Shown: positions 35,682 to 46,408, numbered from the stretch's first letter. The stretch is 64,000 bases of DNA from Devosia naphthalenivorans (GCF_003056355.1 NZ_PYVW01000004.1:245268-309267), one strand, 5' to 3'. Numbers and translations are program-made. Notes: generated by a model from the letters alone, not told the origin.

Positions 35682-36541
35682 GCGCGGACGCGAGCACCTA
35701 TTACGAACGCCGCGGCATCATGGGTGCGCTGGGGCGCGATGGCCTGCTGCAGATCATCCTCGTTGCCAACACCATCATCATGCTGGCGCCCATCGTCATC
35801 ATGGTTTTCTCGGCGTTCAAGACCACGCCGCAGATCTTCCAGTCGCCATTTGGGATTCCGGATTTCACGCAGCTGGCGAACTTCGCCAAGATCTGGAGCG
35901 AGACCAATTTCCTGCGCTATTTGCTGAACTCGTTTTTCGTCACTGGCACGTCCATGGTGCTGATCCTGACGCTGGGGACCATGGCGGCCTATGCCATCGG
36001 GCGCTACCAGTTCACGGGCGCGAGCTTTATCCTGATGTTCTTCCTCGCCGGACTGACGCTGCCGCTCAAGCTCGCCATCATTCCGCTGTTCATGCTGATG
36101 CGGGACCTTTCGATCCTCAATAACCAGCTGTCGCTGATTTTCGTCTATACCGCGATGGGCCTGCCCACGACCGTCTTCATCATGACCGGCTTCATCCGCA
36201 CCCTGCCCAATGAACTCGAAGACGCCGCGCGCATGGACGGGGCAAGCGAAGCGCGCATCATGTGGTCGATCATGCTGCCGCTGGTGCGGCCCGCCATGGT
36301 GATCGCCGCCATCCAGAACGTGGTGCCGATCTGGAACGACTTCTTCTTCCCGCTGGTCTTCATCCAGAACGACGATCTCAAGACCCTGCCGCAGGGACTG
36401 ACCACGTTCATGGGTGAATACACCACCGACTGGGGCGTGCTGTTTGCCGGGCTGACCCTGTCTGCGGCGCCGATTATCGTGATCTATATCCTGCTCTCCA
36501 AGCAGTTCATTGCCGGCATGACATCGGGTGCGATCAAATGA
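35678..36541 (+). CDS. Sugar ABC transporter permease (MalG type)
   Basis: 287 residues, six helices; EAA loop P-N-E-L-E-D-A-A-R-M-D-G-A-S-E. It overlaps the nanE start by 4 bases, so import and metabolism are translationally linked. Confidence 0.92.
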   Translation: MSADASTYYERRGIMGALGRDGLLQIILVANTIIMLAPIVIMVFSAFKTTPQIFQSPFGIPDFTQLANFAKIWSETNFLRYLLNSFFVTGTSMVLILTLGTMAAYAIGRYQFTGASFILMFFLAGLTLPLKLAIIPLFMLMRDLSILNNQLSLIFVYTAMGLPTTVFIMTGFIRTLPNELEDAARMDGASEARIMWSIMLPLVRPAMVIAAIQNVVPIWNDFFFPLVFIQNDDLKTLPQGLTTFMGEYTTDWGVLFAGLTLSAAPIIVIYILLSKQFIAGMTSGAIK

Positions 36542-37203
36542 GGCTGGCGCGTGGACTGATCGTTTCGTGCCAAGCAAGGTCTGACAACCCGTTGCACGGG
36601 CCGCAATTCATGGGCGCCATGGCGCTGGCGGCACGTGATGGCGGCGCCGTAGGCATCCGGGCCAACGGGGCGGCTGATATTGCGGCCGTCAAGGCTGCGG
36701 GATTGCCGGTCATCGGGATCAACAAGGTGTTTTCGGCGGATCGGCCGGTTTATATCACGCCAAGCTTCGAGGCGGCAGCGGAAGTGGTGGCGGCGGGCGC
36801 CGACGTGGTGGCGCTCGATTGTACCGAGCGGCCACGGCATGGCGAGGCGCCAGCGGTTTTGATACGGCGCATCCGTGACGAGCTGGGCGCGGAGGTTTTT
36901 GCCGACATTTCCACCCTTGATGAGGGGCTGAAGGCCGCCGACTGGGGCGCGCACTATGTGGCGACGACGCTGTCGGGCTATACGGCTCAAACCGAGCCAC
37001 GGCCAGACCAGCCCGATCTGGCGCTGCTGGAGGCGCTCGCCACGCGGCTCTCGCTGCCGATCGTGGCCGAAGGACGCTTCAATTCGCCCGACCTCGTGCG
37101 GCAGGGCTTTGAGGCCGGGGCCTTTGCGGTGGTGGTGGGAACCATGATTACCAATCCACGCGAGATCACCCGCATGTTCATCAAAGCAGGCGTGCCGGCG
37201 TGA
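36538..37203 (+). CDS. nanE: N-acylglucosamine/N-acetylmannosamine-6-phosphate 2-epimerase
   Basis: 221 residues of the NanE TIM barrel: S-C-Q-A at the start, I-R-A-N-G and G-I-N-K for phosphate and catalytic Lys, then A-D-I-S-T and A-E-G-R-F-N-S-P. It converts ManNAc-6-P to GlcNAc-6-P, the same product MurQ forms, so the two branches meet. The ATG shares bases with the stop of the permease gene. Confidence 0.92.
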   Translation: MRLARGLIVSCQARSDNPLHGPQFMGAMALAARDGGAVGIRANGAADIAAVKAAGLPVIGINKVFSADRPVYITPSFEAAAEVVAAGADVVALDCTERPRHGEAPAVLIRRIRDELGAEVFADISTLDEGLKAADWGAHYVATTLSGYTAQTEPRPDQPDLALLEALATRLSLPIVAEGRFNSPDLVRQGFEAGAFAVVVGTMITNPREITRMFIKAGVPA

Positions 37204-38147
37204 TGCGACCCGTTCACCTTGGCATCGACATCGGTGGCACGGCCTGCCGCTGGGTGGCGTGCGACGACGCTGGCGTGGAGATCGCGCGCGGCCGGGGACC
37301 GGGCGCGACGGGGCATTTGTTCAATCCGGCGGAAAAGACGCGGCTTGAAGCAGCACTGACGGCAATATCAGCGGCACTGGATACCGAGGCGCTCGTGGCA
37401 CAATCGGTGACGGCGGGGATCACCGGCTATGGCTCGGCGGTATTCGGGCAGTTGCAGGCGCTTGTGCTGCCGATCTTCGGGGTCGATCCGGCTCGCCTTA
37501 TCATCACCGACGACATCGTCATGGCCTATGCCGCGAACTTCGCGCCGGGCGAAGGGCATCTGGTTTCGGCGGGGACGGGTTCGATCGGAGTGTTTATCGG
37601 AGCTGCTGGGGAAGGCATTGTGCGCGTCGGCGGGCGCGGCATATTGATCGACGATGCCGGTTCGGGCAGCTGGATCGCATTGCGGGCGCTCGACCAGATG
37701 TTCCGCACGCTGGACCACAAAGGCAATTTCGAAGGCTGCGAAAGCCTCGCACACCACCTCCTTGAAGCCGTGGGTGGCGCCGAGTGGCACGACGTTCGCC
37801 AGTTCATCTATTCGGGCGATCGCGGGCGCATCGGCACGCTGGCCCTCGCCGTGGCCAAGGCGGCAGCCGAGGATGACAGGAACGCACAGGCAATTCTGCA
37901 ACGCGCGGGCGAAGAACTCGCGAACCTGGCGCTGGCCCTCATCGCTCGCGCAGGAAAACGCCCGGTCGGCTTTATCGGCGGCGTCCTGGGCCTGCATCCA
38001 CTCATCGCCGAGACGATCAGGCAACAACTGGCCGGCATCGAGGTTCGCATGCTGGACGGGGAAGCAGCGCTGGCCGCGGCCCGGCTACAAACCAGCAGTG
38101 ACGCAAGCTGGCGCGAAACGCTTGCCCGCCGATCCTCGATCAGCTGA
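37203..38147 (+). CDS. BadF/BadG-type ATPase, amino-sugar kinase
   Basis: 314 residues. The actin-fold phosphate-1 loop G-I-D-I-G-G-T-A-C-R-W starts at about residue 7, with S-A-G-T-G-S-I-G and G-G-V-L-G further on. This family includes N-acetylglucosamine kinase and the clostridial MurNAc/GlcNAc kinase MurK. Next to NanE and in a MurQ cluster it probably makes the 6-phosphates that both enzymes need. Overlaps nanE by one base. Confidence 0.85.
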   Translation: MRPVHLGIDIGGTACRWVACDDAGVEIARGRGPGATGHLFNPAEKTRLEAALTAISAALDTEALVAQSVTAGITGYGSAVFGQLQALVLPIFGVDPARLIITDDIVMAYAANFAPGEGHLVSAGTGSIGVFIGAAGEGIVRVGGRGILIDDAGSGSWIALRALDQMFRTLDHKGNFEGCESLAHHLLEAVGGAEWHDVRQFIYSGDRGRIGTLALAVAKAAAEDDRNAQAILQRAGEELANLALALIARAGKRPVGFIGGVLGLHPLIAETIRQQLAGIEVRMLDGEAALAAARLQTSSDASWRETLARRSSIS

Positions 38148-38158
38148 GCGACTGCGTA

Positions 38159-39127
38159 TCAGAGAATATCGTCGAGAATGCAGGCGCGGGCGTGGCCGGG
38201 CGCAACCTCGCGCAGCGCGGGCACACCAGCGGCACAAGCCTCGGTGGCAAAGCGGCAACGCGTGCGGAACACGCAGCCGGATGGTGGATTCGCCGGGCTC
38301 GGGATATCGCCGGTGAGGATCTGCCGCTGCTGGCGCACCGCAGGATCGGGCGAGGGAATGGCCGAGAGCAGCGCCCGCGTATAGGGATGACTGGGGCGGG
38401 CATAGAGATCGGCGGCGGGCGCTATCTCCATGATGCGGCCGAGATAGAGCACGATCACCGTGTCACAGATATATTCGACCACGGCCAGATCGTGGGAGAT
38501 GAACAGCATGGTGAGGCCGAGGCGTACCTGCAGATCGCGCAGCAGGTTGATGACCTGCGCCTGGATCGACACATCCAGTGCCGAGACCGGCTCGTCGGCG
38601 ACGATGAATTCGGGATCGAGCGTAAGGGCGCGGGCAATGCCGACGCGCTGGCGCTGCCCGCCGGAGAATTCATGGGCGTAGCGATCGAAGGCATCGACGG
38701 GCAATTCGACCGCAGCCAGAGCCTTTTCGGCGCGGGCACGGCGCTCGGCGCGGGTGCCGATGCCCTGGATATCGAGGCCCTCGGTCAGCACCTGCCCGAT
38801 GGTCATGCGCGGCGACAGGCTCGCGAACGGGTCCTGGAAAATATACTGCATCTTGCGCCGCTGCTGGCGCAACTGATCGCCCGACAGCGTCGTGATGTCG
38901 ACGCCGTCGAGCTTGACCTCGCCGCTGGTCGGCTCGATCAGCCGCAGCACCGAGCGGCCGATGGTGGTCTTGCCCGAGCCTGATTCACCGACTAGGCCCA
39001 CCACCTGGCCGCGGGGAATGTCAAAGGAGATATCCTGCAGCGCCTTGACCACCGGCCCGCGTGAGAAGGCGGCCGGCTTGAAGTGCTTGGAGAGGTTTTT
39101 GACCGAGAGATAGGGCTGTTGCGTCAT
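38159..39127 (-). CDS. Peptide/oligosaccharide ABC transporter ATPase (DppF type)
   Basis: 322 residues: Walker A G-E-S-G-S-G-K-T-T, signature F-S-G-G-Q-R-Q-R, Walker B I-V-A-D-E-P, and the oligopeptide C-terminal Cys motif with G-C-V-F-R-T-R-C. Start and upstream stop overlap (TGATG). Convergent with the kinase gene. Confidence 0.92.
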   Translation of the reverse strand: MTQQPYLSVKNLSKHFKPAAFSRGPVVKALQDISFDIPRGQVVGLVGESGSGKTTIGRSVLRLIEPTSGEVKLDGVDITTLSGDQLRQQRRKMQYIFQDPFASLSPRMTIGQVLTEGLDIQGIGTRAERRARAEKALAAVELPVDAFDRYAHEFSGGQRQRVGIARALTLDPEFIVADEPVSALDVSIQAQVINLLRDLQVRLGLTMLFISHDLAVVEYICDTVIVLYLGRIMEIAPAADLYARPSHPYTRALLSAIPSPDPAVRQQRQILTGDIPSPANPPSGCVFRTRCRFATEACAAGVPALREVAPGHARACILDDIL

Positions 39128-40134
39128 CACAGTTCCTGCCAGCGGATGCAGCGGCTTTTCTGCGTGGGGGTTGCCGCGAACAAGGGGGGCACGGCGGCAT
39201 TGCAGGCTTCGATGGCGTATTCGCAGCGATTGGCGAAGGCGCAGCCCGGCGGCAGGTTGCGCAGCGAGGGAACGTTGCCGGCAATGGTGGGGAGCGGGGT
39301 TCCGGAACGTTTCAGTTCGACCGCCTGGCCCAGGCGCGGGACGGAACGCAGCAGGCCCTTGGTGTAGGGGTGTCGCGGATGGGCGAAGACTTCGGCCACG
39401 GGGCCGGACTCGACGATCCGGCCGGCATACATCACCACGACGCGGTCGGCGATCTCGGCGACGACGCCCAGGTTGTGGGTGACGAACAGGATGCCCATGC
39501 CGCGCTCGCGCTGCAGCTTTTGCAGCAGGTCGAGGATTTGCGCCTGGATGGTGACGTCGAGGGCGGTGGTGGGCTCGTCGGCGATCAACATCTTTGGATC
39601 GCAGGCCAGCGCCATGGCAATTGTGACGCGCTGGCGCATGCCGCCGGAAAGCTCGTGCGGATATTGCTGGGCGCGGCGCTCGGGATCGGGAATTCCCACA
39701 TCGGCCAATAGGCGCACCGCGTCGGCGGCGGCCTCGCGATGCGACTTGCCCAGGTGGATGCGGATCGGTTCGGCGATCTGCTCCCCCACGGTATAGACCG
39801 GGTTGAGGCTCGTCATGGGTTCCTGGAAGACCATGCCGATATCGTTGCCACGGACTTCGCGCAGGCGTTCGTCAGGCATGGCGGCGAGATCAACGACCTC
39901 GCCACTCTTGCGCGACAGCATCACCCTGCCCTCGGCGATGCGGCCAACGCGTTTGGGCAGCAGGCCCATCACCGAGAGGCTCGTGACGGATTTGCCCGAC
40001 CCCGACTCGCCGACCAGCGCAACGGTTTCGCCTGCCGCGATGGTCAGTTCCATATCCTGCACGGCAGCAATGTCGGCGCCGCCGATGCGAAACACGGTGC
40101 GCAGGCCGGAAATGTCGAGGATCGGAGCGTCCAT
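39127..40134 (-). CDS. Peptide/oligosaccharide ABC transporter ATPase (DppD type)
   Basis: 335 residues with Walker A G-E-S-G-S-G-K-S, signature L-S-G-G-M-R-Q-R and the C-terminal G-C-A-F-A-N-R-C motif. The ATG at 40134 is chosen because the longer open frame would run through the aldolase gene. Works with the DppF-type subunit. Confidence 0.92.
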   Translation of the reverse strand: MDAPILDISGLRTVFRIGGADIAAVQDMELTIAAGETVALVGESGSGKSVTSLSVMGLLPKRVGRIAEGRVMLSRKSGEVVDLAAMPDERLREVRGNDIGMVFQEPMTSLNPVYTVGEQIAEPIRIHLGKSHREAAADAVRLLADVGIPDPERRAQQYPHELSGGMRQRVTIAMALACDPKMLIADEPTTALDVTIQAQILDLLQKLQRERGMGILFVTHNLGVVAEIADRVVVMYAGRIVESGPVAEVFAHPRHPYTKGLLRSVPRLGQAVELKRSGTPLPTIAGNVPSLRNLPPGCAFANRCEYAIEACNAAVPPLFAATPTQKSRCIRWQEL

Positions 40135-40136
40135 GA

Positions 40137-41054
40137 TCAGACGAGCAATCCTGTCGCCTTGAGGATGGCATCGACCTTGCTGGTTTCCTCGGCGTTGAGG
40201 TGGCGCTGCGGGCGGGCCATGGTGTTGTTGGCAATGATGCCGAGCTGGCGCATGGCGGTTTTGAAGGCGCCGACCCCGGCAGAACCTGCGCTGGTGCGAG
40301 CGCTGGAAATCCAGACGATTTCGAAGAGCTTGCAGAGGCGTTCCTGCTCGGTGCGGGCGCCGGCAAAATCGCCTGATTGCACCAGGTTCCACAATTTGAC
40401 GTAGCCATGCGGATCGACATTGGCGAGGCCAGGCACAACGCCATGGGCGCCCATCGCCAGCACGCTGTCGACCACGATTTCCGAGCCGGTCATGCCGAAG
40501 AAATTGGCGTCGTCCTGCATGTCGGCCAGCACGTAGCGCAAATTGCCGTCGTCGCCGCTGGAATCCTTGAGGCCGGCAATGGCTCCTTCGCGGGCGAGCG
40601 TCACCGTGGTCTTGCGGTCCAGCTTCAGGCCGACGCAGACCGGGATGTCATAGGCGATGATCGGCAGGTCGACGGCATCCTTGATGTAGCGGAAATGGTC
40701 GATGGTCTCGGACTGGTTGGTCCGGGCGTAGAACGGCGCGGTGACCACCACGGCGTCGGCACCGGCTGATTTGGCGATGCGCGAATGATTGATCACGCGA
40801 TCGGTGGTGGGATCGATCGTGCCGACAAGCACCGGGACGCGGCCATTAGTGATCTTGATGGCGTGCTCAAGGATGGATTTGCGGGCGTCGGCGTCGTGGA
40901 ACACCACTTCGCTGGTCGAGCCGAGTACGAACAGGCCGTGGACACCGCCATCGATCAGGTGCTCGAGGACCCGCGTGAAGGACGCGTAGTCCACCGTGAA
41001 ATCGGCATTGAGTGGCGTTACGACAGGTGGGACGACGCCGGTAAACATAGGCAT
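40137..41054 (-). CDS. Dihydrodipicolinate synthase/N-acetylneuraminate lyase family aldolase
   Basis: 305 residues. Schiff-base Lys163 sits in I-A-G-L-K-D-S-S and Tyr135 in I-I-A-Y-D-I-P. The usual G-T-T-G-E pyruvate loop reads G-S-T-S-E (residues 46-50). Family members add or remove pyruvate from keto sugars such as KDG or sialic acid. Encoded inside the transporter operon, it should act on the imported compound rather than in lysine synthesis. Confidence 0.88.
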   Translation of the reverse strand: MPMFTGVVPPVVTPLNADFTVDYASFTRVLEHLIDGGVHGLFVLGSTSEVVFHDADARKSILEHAIKITNGRVPVLVGTIDPTTDRVINHSRIAKSAGADAVVVTAPFYARTNQSETIDHFRYIKDAVDLPIIAYDIPVCVGLKLDRKTTVTLAREGAIAGLKDSSGDDGNLRYVLADMQDDANFFGMTGSEIVVDSVLAMGAHGVVPGLANVDPHGYVKLWNLVQSGDFAGARTEQERLCKLFEIVWISSARTSAGSAGVGAFKTAMRQLGIIANNTMARPQRHLNAEETSKVDAILKATGLLV

Positions 41055-41070
41055 TTCAGAAACCTTCAGG

Positions 41071-41955
41071 TCAGTTGAGAGCGGAGCGAGGGTCGAACGC
41101 ATCGCGCAGGCCGTCGCCGATAAAGTTGATGGCAAGCACGGTCAGCACCAGCGCCGCGCCGGGGAACATCCATTGCCAGGGGTATTGTTCGAGCACGACC
41201 GTGGAGCGCGCCAGATTGAGCATGTTGCCCCAGCTCGCCTCGGGCGGGGCAATGCCCAGGCCGAGGAAGGAGAGGCCGGCTTCGAGCAGGATGGCATTGG
41301 CGACCTGCAAGGTGGCGTAGACCACCAGGATATCGATGCAGTTGGGCAGCCCGTGCTTAAACAGCAAATGGGGAACGCTGGCGCCCATGCCGCGCGCGGC
41401 CACCACGAAGTCGCGTTCACGCAATTCGAGCAGCCGGGCGCGCACCATGCGTGACAGTACAGGCCAGGACAACAGCGAGATCACCAGGATGGTCGGCATG
41501 ATGCCGGTGCCGGCGATCGAGGCGAGGACCAGCAGGAAGATCACGGGCGGCAGCGTCATGGCGAGATCGACGAGGCGCATCAGCGACGCGTCGACGATCC
41601 GGCCGCCAAAGCTGGCGAAGGCGCCGACGAGAAAGCCGATGATGATAGATATCGCGACGGAAACGACCGCCACGATCAGCGAGACCCGGCCGCCCTGCAG
41701 CAGGCGCGCCATCACGTCGCGGCCGACGCCGTCGCTGCCCATCCAGTGTTCAGCCGACGGGCCCTTGTTGAGCGCACGCAAATCGATGGCGTTCGGGCCC
41801 AGCCCCCACCACCAGTCATAGGTGATGATGGCGACCAGGATGGGCAGGAAGATCGCCAGCCCGACAAGGGCCGCGCGATTGCTAAAGAACCGTTCGAGGG
41901 AACGGCGGGTCGGCCCTTTGGTCCGCTCCAGCGGGGCGGTCGCTACGCTTGTCAT
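41071..41955 (-). CDS. ABC transporter permease (DppC type)
   Basis: 294 residues, N-terminal helix then five more, with the binding-protein loop A-A-R-G-M-G-A-S and [10 protein letters not shown] near residue 75 typical of DppC. One base separates it from the DppB gene. Confidence 0.93.
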   Translation of the reverse strand: MTSVATAPLERTKGPTRRSLERFFSNRAALVGLAIFLPILVAIITYDWWWGLGPNAIDLRALNKGPSAEHWMGSDGVGRDVMARLLQGGRVSLIVAVVSVAISIIIGFLVGAFASFGGRIVDASLMRLVDLAMTLPPVIFLLVLASIAGTGIMPTILVISLLSWPVLSRMVRARLLELRERDFVVAARGMGASVPHLLFKHGLPNCIDILVVYATLQVANAILLEAGLSFLGLGIAPPEASWGNMLNLARSTVVLEQYPWQWMFPGAALVLTVLAINFIGDGLRDAFDPRSALN

Positions 41956-41956
41956 G

Positions 41957-42916
41957 CTAGGCCACCTGAATGCGCGGATCGACCGCGGCGTAAGTGATGT
42001 CGGTCAGCAGGTTCACCACGATGACGCAGGCGCCGATGATCAGGGTGGCGCACATGATGACGGGGTAGTCGCGGGTGTTGACGGCATTGACCAGCAGCAG
42101 GCCCATGCCCGGCCAGTTGAAGACGCTTTCGATGAAAATGGCGCCGCCGATGGCCATGCCGATGGTCGATCCGATCAGGGTGACGACCGGCAGCAGGGCA
42201 TTGCGCGTGGCATGCTTGATGATGACCCAGAATTCCCGGACGCCCTTGGCGCGCGCGGTGCGGACATAATCCTGGTTGAGCACTTCGAGCAGGGACGAGC
42301 GCATATAGCGCATGATCAGGGCCGCATGGCCGAGCGAGAGCAGGAACGCGGGCAGGATGAGGTGGGCCAGCAGATCGCCGACCGAGAATGGCGACGCCGG
42401 GGTCAGCATGCCGCCCGATGGCGCCCAGCGCAGTTGCACGGAAAAGAAATAGAGACCCAGCAACGCCGTGAGGAAGGCGGGACTGGATATGCCGATGGAA
42501 GAGGCGGCCGACAAGGAGACGTCGGTCAGCGAGTTGCGGCGCACCGCGCTGATGATCCCGGCAGCAATACCCACGGCGATGGCGATCAGCAGGCCCGCTC
42601 CCATCAACAGGAGGGTGGGGCCGATGCGTTCGAGAACGAGGGGGAGCACGGACACGCCCGCTCGCTGGGTGGAAAAGCCGAAGTCGCCGACAAGGGCGGC
42701 ACGTAGCCAGCCAAAATACTGCACCGGCAGCGGCTGATCCAGACCCAACCGGGCACGCAGAGCGGCGAGCTCATCCATCGAAAGGGGCGCGGAGGGATTG
42801 ATATAAGCGTCAATCGCATCGCCTGGGGCGAGGCGCAGCAGCACGAAGACGAGAATGCTGAGAGCAACCAGCATCAAGAGTCCAATGCCGATACGGCGTG
42901 CGATGTAGTTCAACAT
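41957..42916 (-). CDS. ABC transporter permease (DppB type)
   Basis: 319 residues. The standard start ([13 protein letters not shown]), the L-R-L-A-P-G-D segment, and the Y-V-R-T-A-R-A-K-G coupling loop are present. The ATG at 42916 gives the normal length. Confidence 0.93.
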   Translation of the reverse strand: MLNYIARRIGIGLLMLVALSILVFVLLRLAPGDAIDAYINPSAPLSMDELAALRARLGLDQPLPVQYFGWLRAALVGDFGFSTQRAGVSVLPLVLERIGPTLLLMGAGLLIAIAVGIAAGIISAVRRNSLTDVSLSAASSIGISSPAFLTALLGLYFFSVQLRWAPSGGMLTPASPFSVGDLLAHLILPAFLLSLGHAALIMRYMRSSLLEVLNQDYVRTARAKGVREFWVIIKHATRNALLPVVTLIGSTIGMAIGGAIFIESVFNWPGMGLLLVNAVNTRDYPVIMCATLIIGACVIVVNLLTDITYAAVDPRIQVA

Positions 42917-42939
42917 GGCCAGGTCCGGTGTGAATGATG

Positions 42940-42964
42940 GGCGGCGCGGAATGACCGCGCCGCC
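42940..42964. promoter_or_regulatory. Intercistronic stem-loop after binding-protein gene
   Basis: A perfect 10-bp stem (arm GGCGGCGCGG) with a 5-base loop lies between the binding-protein stop and the DppB start. Confidence 0.65.
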
Positions 42965-42986
42965 GAAGCGCAGGGGAGAACTGCGC

Positions 42987-44573
42987 TTACTTGATATCCC
43001 AGAGTTCAGGGTGAGCGGCGTATGGGCCGCCGGCCGGAGCGGGCGTCCAGACAAAATCGACTAGGTTGGCGGACGCCACGCCATAGCGGTTGGCAACCCA
43101 CATGGTGGCCCAGGGCAGCTCCTCGTTCATCACCTTGCAGACATCCTGCCAGCGGGCATCCACCTGGGTTGGATCGGTTTCGCCGATGGCAGCGTCGAAC
43201 GCGGCGCTAAGATCGTCGAACTCGATGCGCATGATGTTGGCACCAACCGGTGGCAGCTGTGACTTGTTGAGGCCGACATTGATGCCCGCAGGGTTAGGTC
43301 CATTTTGCAAGCCTGCATAGATCAGCGGGAATTCGTTCCAGTCAGGATTGTTCTCCTGGTAGACGGTCCCGTTATAGGTGGGGACGTCGACGACACGCGG
43401 AACGACATTGACGCCGACCTGGGCCAGCATGGCCTGCACGGCGGCCATCACGTTGGCGGCCTGGGGCGAACCATAATAGGTCAGCCAGGTGATCGGCTTG
43501 TCGCCATTGAGCTCGGCCCAGCCGGCTTCCTCGAGCAGTGCCTTGGCCTTTTCCGGATCATAGGCGTAGTCATTGAGGCCTTGCGGCACGAGGTGGGGCG
43601 CGACATAGCCACAATTGGCGATTGTTGCAGCGCCGCCATAGAGGCTTTCGACGATCGCTGCGCGATCGACGGCATACATGAAGGCCTGGCGGACGCGGAC
43701 GTCCTTCCACAGGTCTACTTTCTGGTTGAAGCCGATATAGTTGACCACATAGGAGTCGCCCTCGATGACTATGAAGGCCTCGTTGTCGGCAAAGGTCGCG
43801 GCATCTTCGGGCTCAACAAAGGTGAACTGGATTTCACCGGCACGCAGGGCGGCCACGGCGGCAGCCGGGTTCTCGAAATAGCGGTTGATCAGGCGATCGA
43901 CCTTGGGCGCGCCGAGGCGGTAGTCTTCGTCGGCAGCCAGTTCGACATATTGGTCAGTGACATATTGGGTGAACTTGAACGGGCCCGTTCCGATCGGGGT
44001 CGTGGCCCACCAGGTACTCGTCGCAATGCTTTCAGGCGCCACCGATGCCAGAGCGTGCTCAGGCAGGATCATGACCTGGGCCAGGACTGACAGCAGGCCG
44101 CCATCGGCCTCCGAGAGCGTGACGACGACCGTACGATCATCGGGCGCTTCGACATTTGCGATCTTGCCCAGGCGGCCGGTGAAGACGCTGCCCGAGGCGG
44201 CATCGCGGATCAGATCGAGCGTGAACTTGACGTCGGCGGAGGTGAAGGCCTCGCCATCATGCCAGGTTTCTTCGACAAGATTGAACGTATAGGTCAGCAT
44301 GTCGTCGCTGACGGTATAATCTGCGGCCAGCGCGCCCTCGATGGCGTTTAGCTCGGCATTGTAGATCACCAATGGCTCGTAATAGGTGTTGAGCCAGGTA
44401 AAGCCGCCGGTCGCCGCGAGCGGATTGAAGTTCTTGGGGAATCCGCCCGGGCCGACGTCGAAGCCGCCGGTAATGGTCTTCACGTCCTGCGCGAAGGCAG
44501 GGGCAGTGAGTGCAGTGGCACCAAGCAGCAGGCCGCTAACGGCCAGAGCTTGAGTGATGGTCCTGATATGCAT
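42987..44573 (-). CDS. ABC transporter substrate-binding protein (DppA/OppA family 5)
   Basis: 528 residues; signal peptide ends A-F-A-Q near residue 29. Family 5 motifs include [19 protein letters not shown] and Y-I-G-F-N. Such proteins bind peptides, nickel or oligosaccharides; the aldolase and dehydrogenases nearby favour a sugar-type ligand. GGAGG ribosome site before the ATG. Confidence 0.92.
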   Translation of the reverse strand: MHIRTITQALAVSGLLLGATALTAPAFAQDVKTITGGFDVGPGGFPKNFNPLAATGGFTWLNTYYEPLVIYNAELNAIEGALAADYTVSDDMLTYTFNLVEETWHDGEAFTSADVKFTLDLIRDAASGSVFTGRLGKIANVEAPDDRTVVVTLSEADGGLLSVLAQVMILPEHALASVAPESIATSTWWATTPIGTGPFKFTQYVTDQYVELAADEDYRLGAPKVDRLINRYFENPAAAVAALRAGEIQFTFVEPEDAATFADNEAFIVIEGDSYVVNYIGFNQKVDLWKDVRVRQAFMYAVDRAAIVESLYGGAATIANCGYVAPHLVPQGLNDYAYDPEKAKALLEEAGWAELNGDKPITWLTYYGSPQAANVMAAVQAMLAQVGVNVVPRVVDVPTYNGTVYQENNPDWNEFPLIYAGLQNGPNPAGINVGLNKSQLPPVGANIMRIEFDDLSAAFDAAIGETDPTQVDARWQDVCKVMNEELPWATMWVANRYGVASANLVDFVWTPAPAGGPYAAHPELWDIK

Positions 44574-44594
44574 GGTTTCCTCCCAGAATAATAA

Positions 44595-45320
44595 TCAGGC
44601 TTCAGATGGCTTGCCGCGGTTCCGGGCGATAACTTGCTGGATACCGCGATAGTGATCATCCAGGCGCTGGCGCGCCTGCCCGACGTCCTTGCGGGCGACG
44701 GCTTCGACGATTTCGTGATGGTCCCGCCATGTATCGAGCGGGTTTGGGTTGTCGAGATTGCTGAAATTGGAGGCCTTGTTGAAGGCCGTCCAGAAGATGT
44801 CGATCAGGGCACTCAACATGTGGTTGTTCTGGCAGCGGAACAGCAGTTGGTGAAACTGCTGGTCTTCCTTGGCAAAGCTCTCCTGCCGCTCGGCTCGAGC
44901 CTTCATGCGCGCAGTGACGTCCCGCAACGCGGCAAGATCAGTCTCGCCGATCATTTCAATGGTCTTGCCGATAAGCCCGGTTTCGAGAACACGGCGGATT
45001 TCGCGCAACTCCTCGACGTCTCGCAACGAATCCTGCAGGCCATAGGCGAGATTGTCGAGCAGCGGCTTGAAAGAGAATTCCTTGACGAAGACGCCGATGC
45101 CGCGGCGAGTCTCAAGGATACCCAGCGACTCCAGGGCCTTTATCGCCTCACGCATGGAATTGCGCCCTACCCCCAATTGCTGCGCCAGAAAGGTTTCCGG
45201 CGGCAGCGGGTCGCCAGCCTTGAGCTGATTGGCCTCGATATACTGCTTTAGGCTTTCCTGCACCGTAACGTGCAGGAGAGGGGCTCGGCTCAACGGTGTC
45301 ATCGACTTCAGATCCGACAT
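44595..45320 (-). CDS. FadR-type GntR regulator (FCD domain)
   Basis: 241 residues. The winged helix has L-P-P-E-T-F-L-A-Q-Q-L-G-V-G-R-N-S-M-R-E-A, and the FCD domain shows D-Q-Q-F-H-Q-L-L and W-R-D-H-H-E-I-V with metal-binding His. It lies 22 bases before the binding-protein gene and opposite the dehydrogenases, so it likely controls both. Confidence 0.9.
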   Translation of the reverse strand: MSDLKSMTPLSRAPLLHVTVQESLKQYIEANQLKAGDPLPPETFLAQQLGVGRNSMREAIKALESLGILETRRGIGVFVKEFSFKPLLDNLAYGLQDSLRDVEELREIRRVLETGLIGKTIEMIGETDLAALRDVTARMKARAERQESFAKEDQQFHQLLFRCQNNHMLSALIDIFWTAFNKASNFSNLDNPNPLDTWRDHHEIVEAVARKDVGQARQRLDDHYRGIQQVIARNRGKPSEA

Positions 45321-45379
45321 GGTGGTCCTCGTTTATCTGTCCGACCTTTGTGCGGGACAGATCCACACCGTCAACGCTT

Positions 45380-45436
45380 GTTGTATAGCGACATATGGGA
45401 TATCCTGCAAGTCGATATTGGATAGGTAACTGAAGT
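45380..45436. promoter_or_regulatory. Candidate divergent promoter/operator region for FadR-type regulator
   Basis: The AT-rich stretch contains GGATATCC (exact palindrome, 45399-45406 region), TTGTATA and a second GATATTGGATA. The density of related GATAT units between divergent genes suggests regulator binding, but no single consensus is certain. Confidence 0.35.
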
Positions 45437-46408
45437 ATGAAGATCGCGCTGTTTGGAACCAGCCATTGGCATGCCGAAATGCACCTTGATGCGGCGCGCG
45501 CGGCTGGCGCGGCCGTGGTCGGCGTGTGGGACGAAGATGCCGCGCGGGTAACGAGTTTTGGCGAAAAGCATGGCGTGCCAGCTGTCACGAGCATGGCCGA
45601 TGGGCTGGCGCTGGAGCCCGATCTCGTCGTGCTGATGGGACATCCCTCCACGCTACCTGACCACGCGAGGCTTTTGATCAAGTCAGGTATTCCGTTGATT
45701 CTGGAGAAGCCTGCGGCCGCCGACACGGCGACCATTGCCGAACTGGCGCAACTGGCCGCAGAGCGCGGGAGTTTTGTCGGTGTGCCGCTGCCTAATCGCT
45801 TCGGACCCATATTTGCGGCGTATCGGCAGCTTGGGGCGGACGGGCGCGCCGGCAAGCTCGGCCATGCCAGCTTCCGGCTGGTGAATGGCCCGCCCGAGCG
45901 CTATCGCCAAGACGATGTCGGCTGGCTGCTCGACCCTGCCATTGGCGGTGGCGGGGCGCTGCGCAATCTTGGCATCCATGGCGTGGACGCCGTGCTGAGC
46001 CTGGCGCAGGGGCCGGTCACACTGGTTTCGGCCAGCATCGGAAAACGTATCCATGATGAGGCAGTGGAAGACCACGCCCTGCTGGTGATGACCGACGCGG
46101 CGGGCACGCTGTTCAGCGTGGAAGCCGGCTACACCTATGCCTCGATGGCGCCAGGCGGCGAATTCGAATGGCGCATGGTGACGGCCAACGCCACGCTGGT
46201 GGACCGCGGCGACAGCGCCAGTTGCGTCACTCTCGATGACGGCTCCGCGCGCATGCTTCGGCCAGAACCCACGGCGACCCGCTATCGCCTGTTCATGGCC
46301 GACACATTGGAACGGCTGCGCGATGGGCGTCCACCGGCCATCACTCTCAACGACTATCTGGCAGCGATGGCCCTCATCGATGCCGCATATGCAAAGGCAA
46401 GATCATGA
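45437..46408 (+). CDS. Gfo/Idh/MocA family oxidoreductase
   Basis: 323 residues. Rossmann start K-I-A-L-F-G-T-S-H-W-H, with the E-K-P substrate/cofactor motif in I-L-E-K-P-A-A. The normal G-x-G-x-x-G is changed to G-T-S-H-W-H, so cofactor binding may differ. Overlaps the next, related gene by 4 bases. Confidence 0.88.
   Translation: MKIALFGTSHWHAEMHLDAARAAGAAVVGVWDEDAARVTSFGEKHGVPAVTSMADGLALEPDLVVLMGHPSTLPDHARLLIKSGIPLILEKPAAADTATIAELAQLAAERGSFVGVPLPNRFGPIFAAYRQLGADGRAGKLGHASFRLVNGPPERYRQDDVGWLLDPAIGGGGALRNLGIHGVDAVLSLAQGPVTLVSASIGKRIHDEAVEDHALLVMTDAAGTLFSVEAGYTYASMAPGGEFEWRMVTANATLVDRGDSASCVTLDDGSARMLRPEPTATRYRLFMADTLERLRDGRPPAITLNDYLAAMALIDAAYAKARS

Noticed and set aside
35537..36577. 346-codon minus-strand open frame
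   Set aside because: Antisense to the MalG-type permease; its His/Asp/Gln-rich composition is typical of a shadow of a membrane gene.
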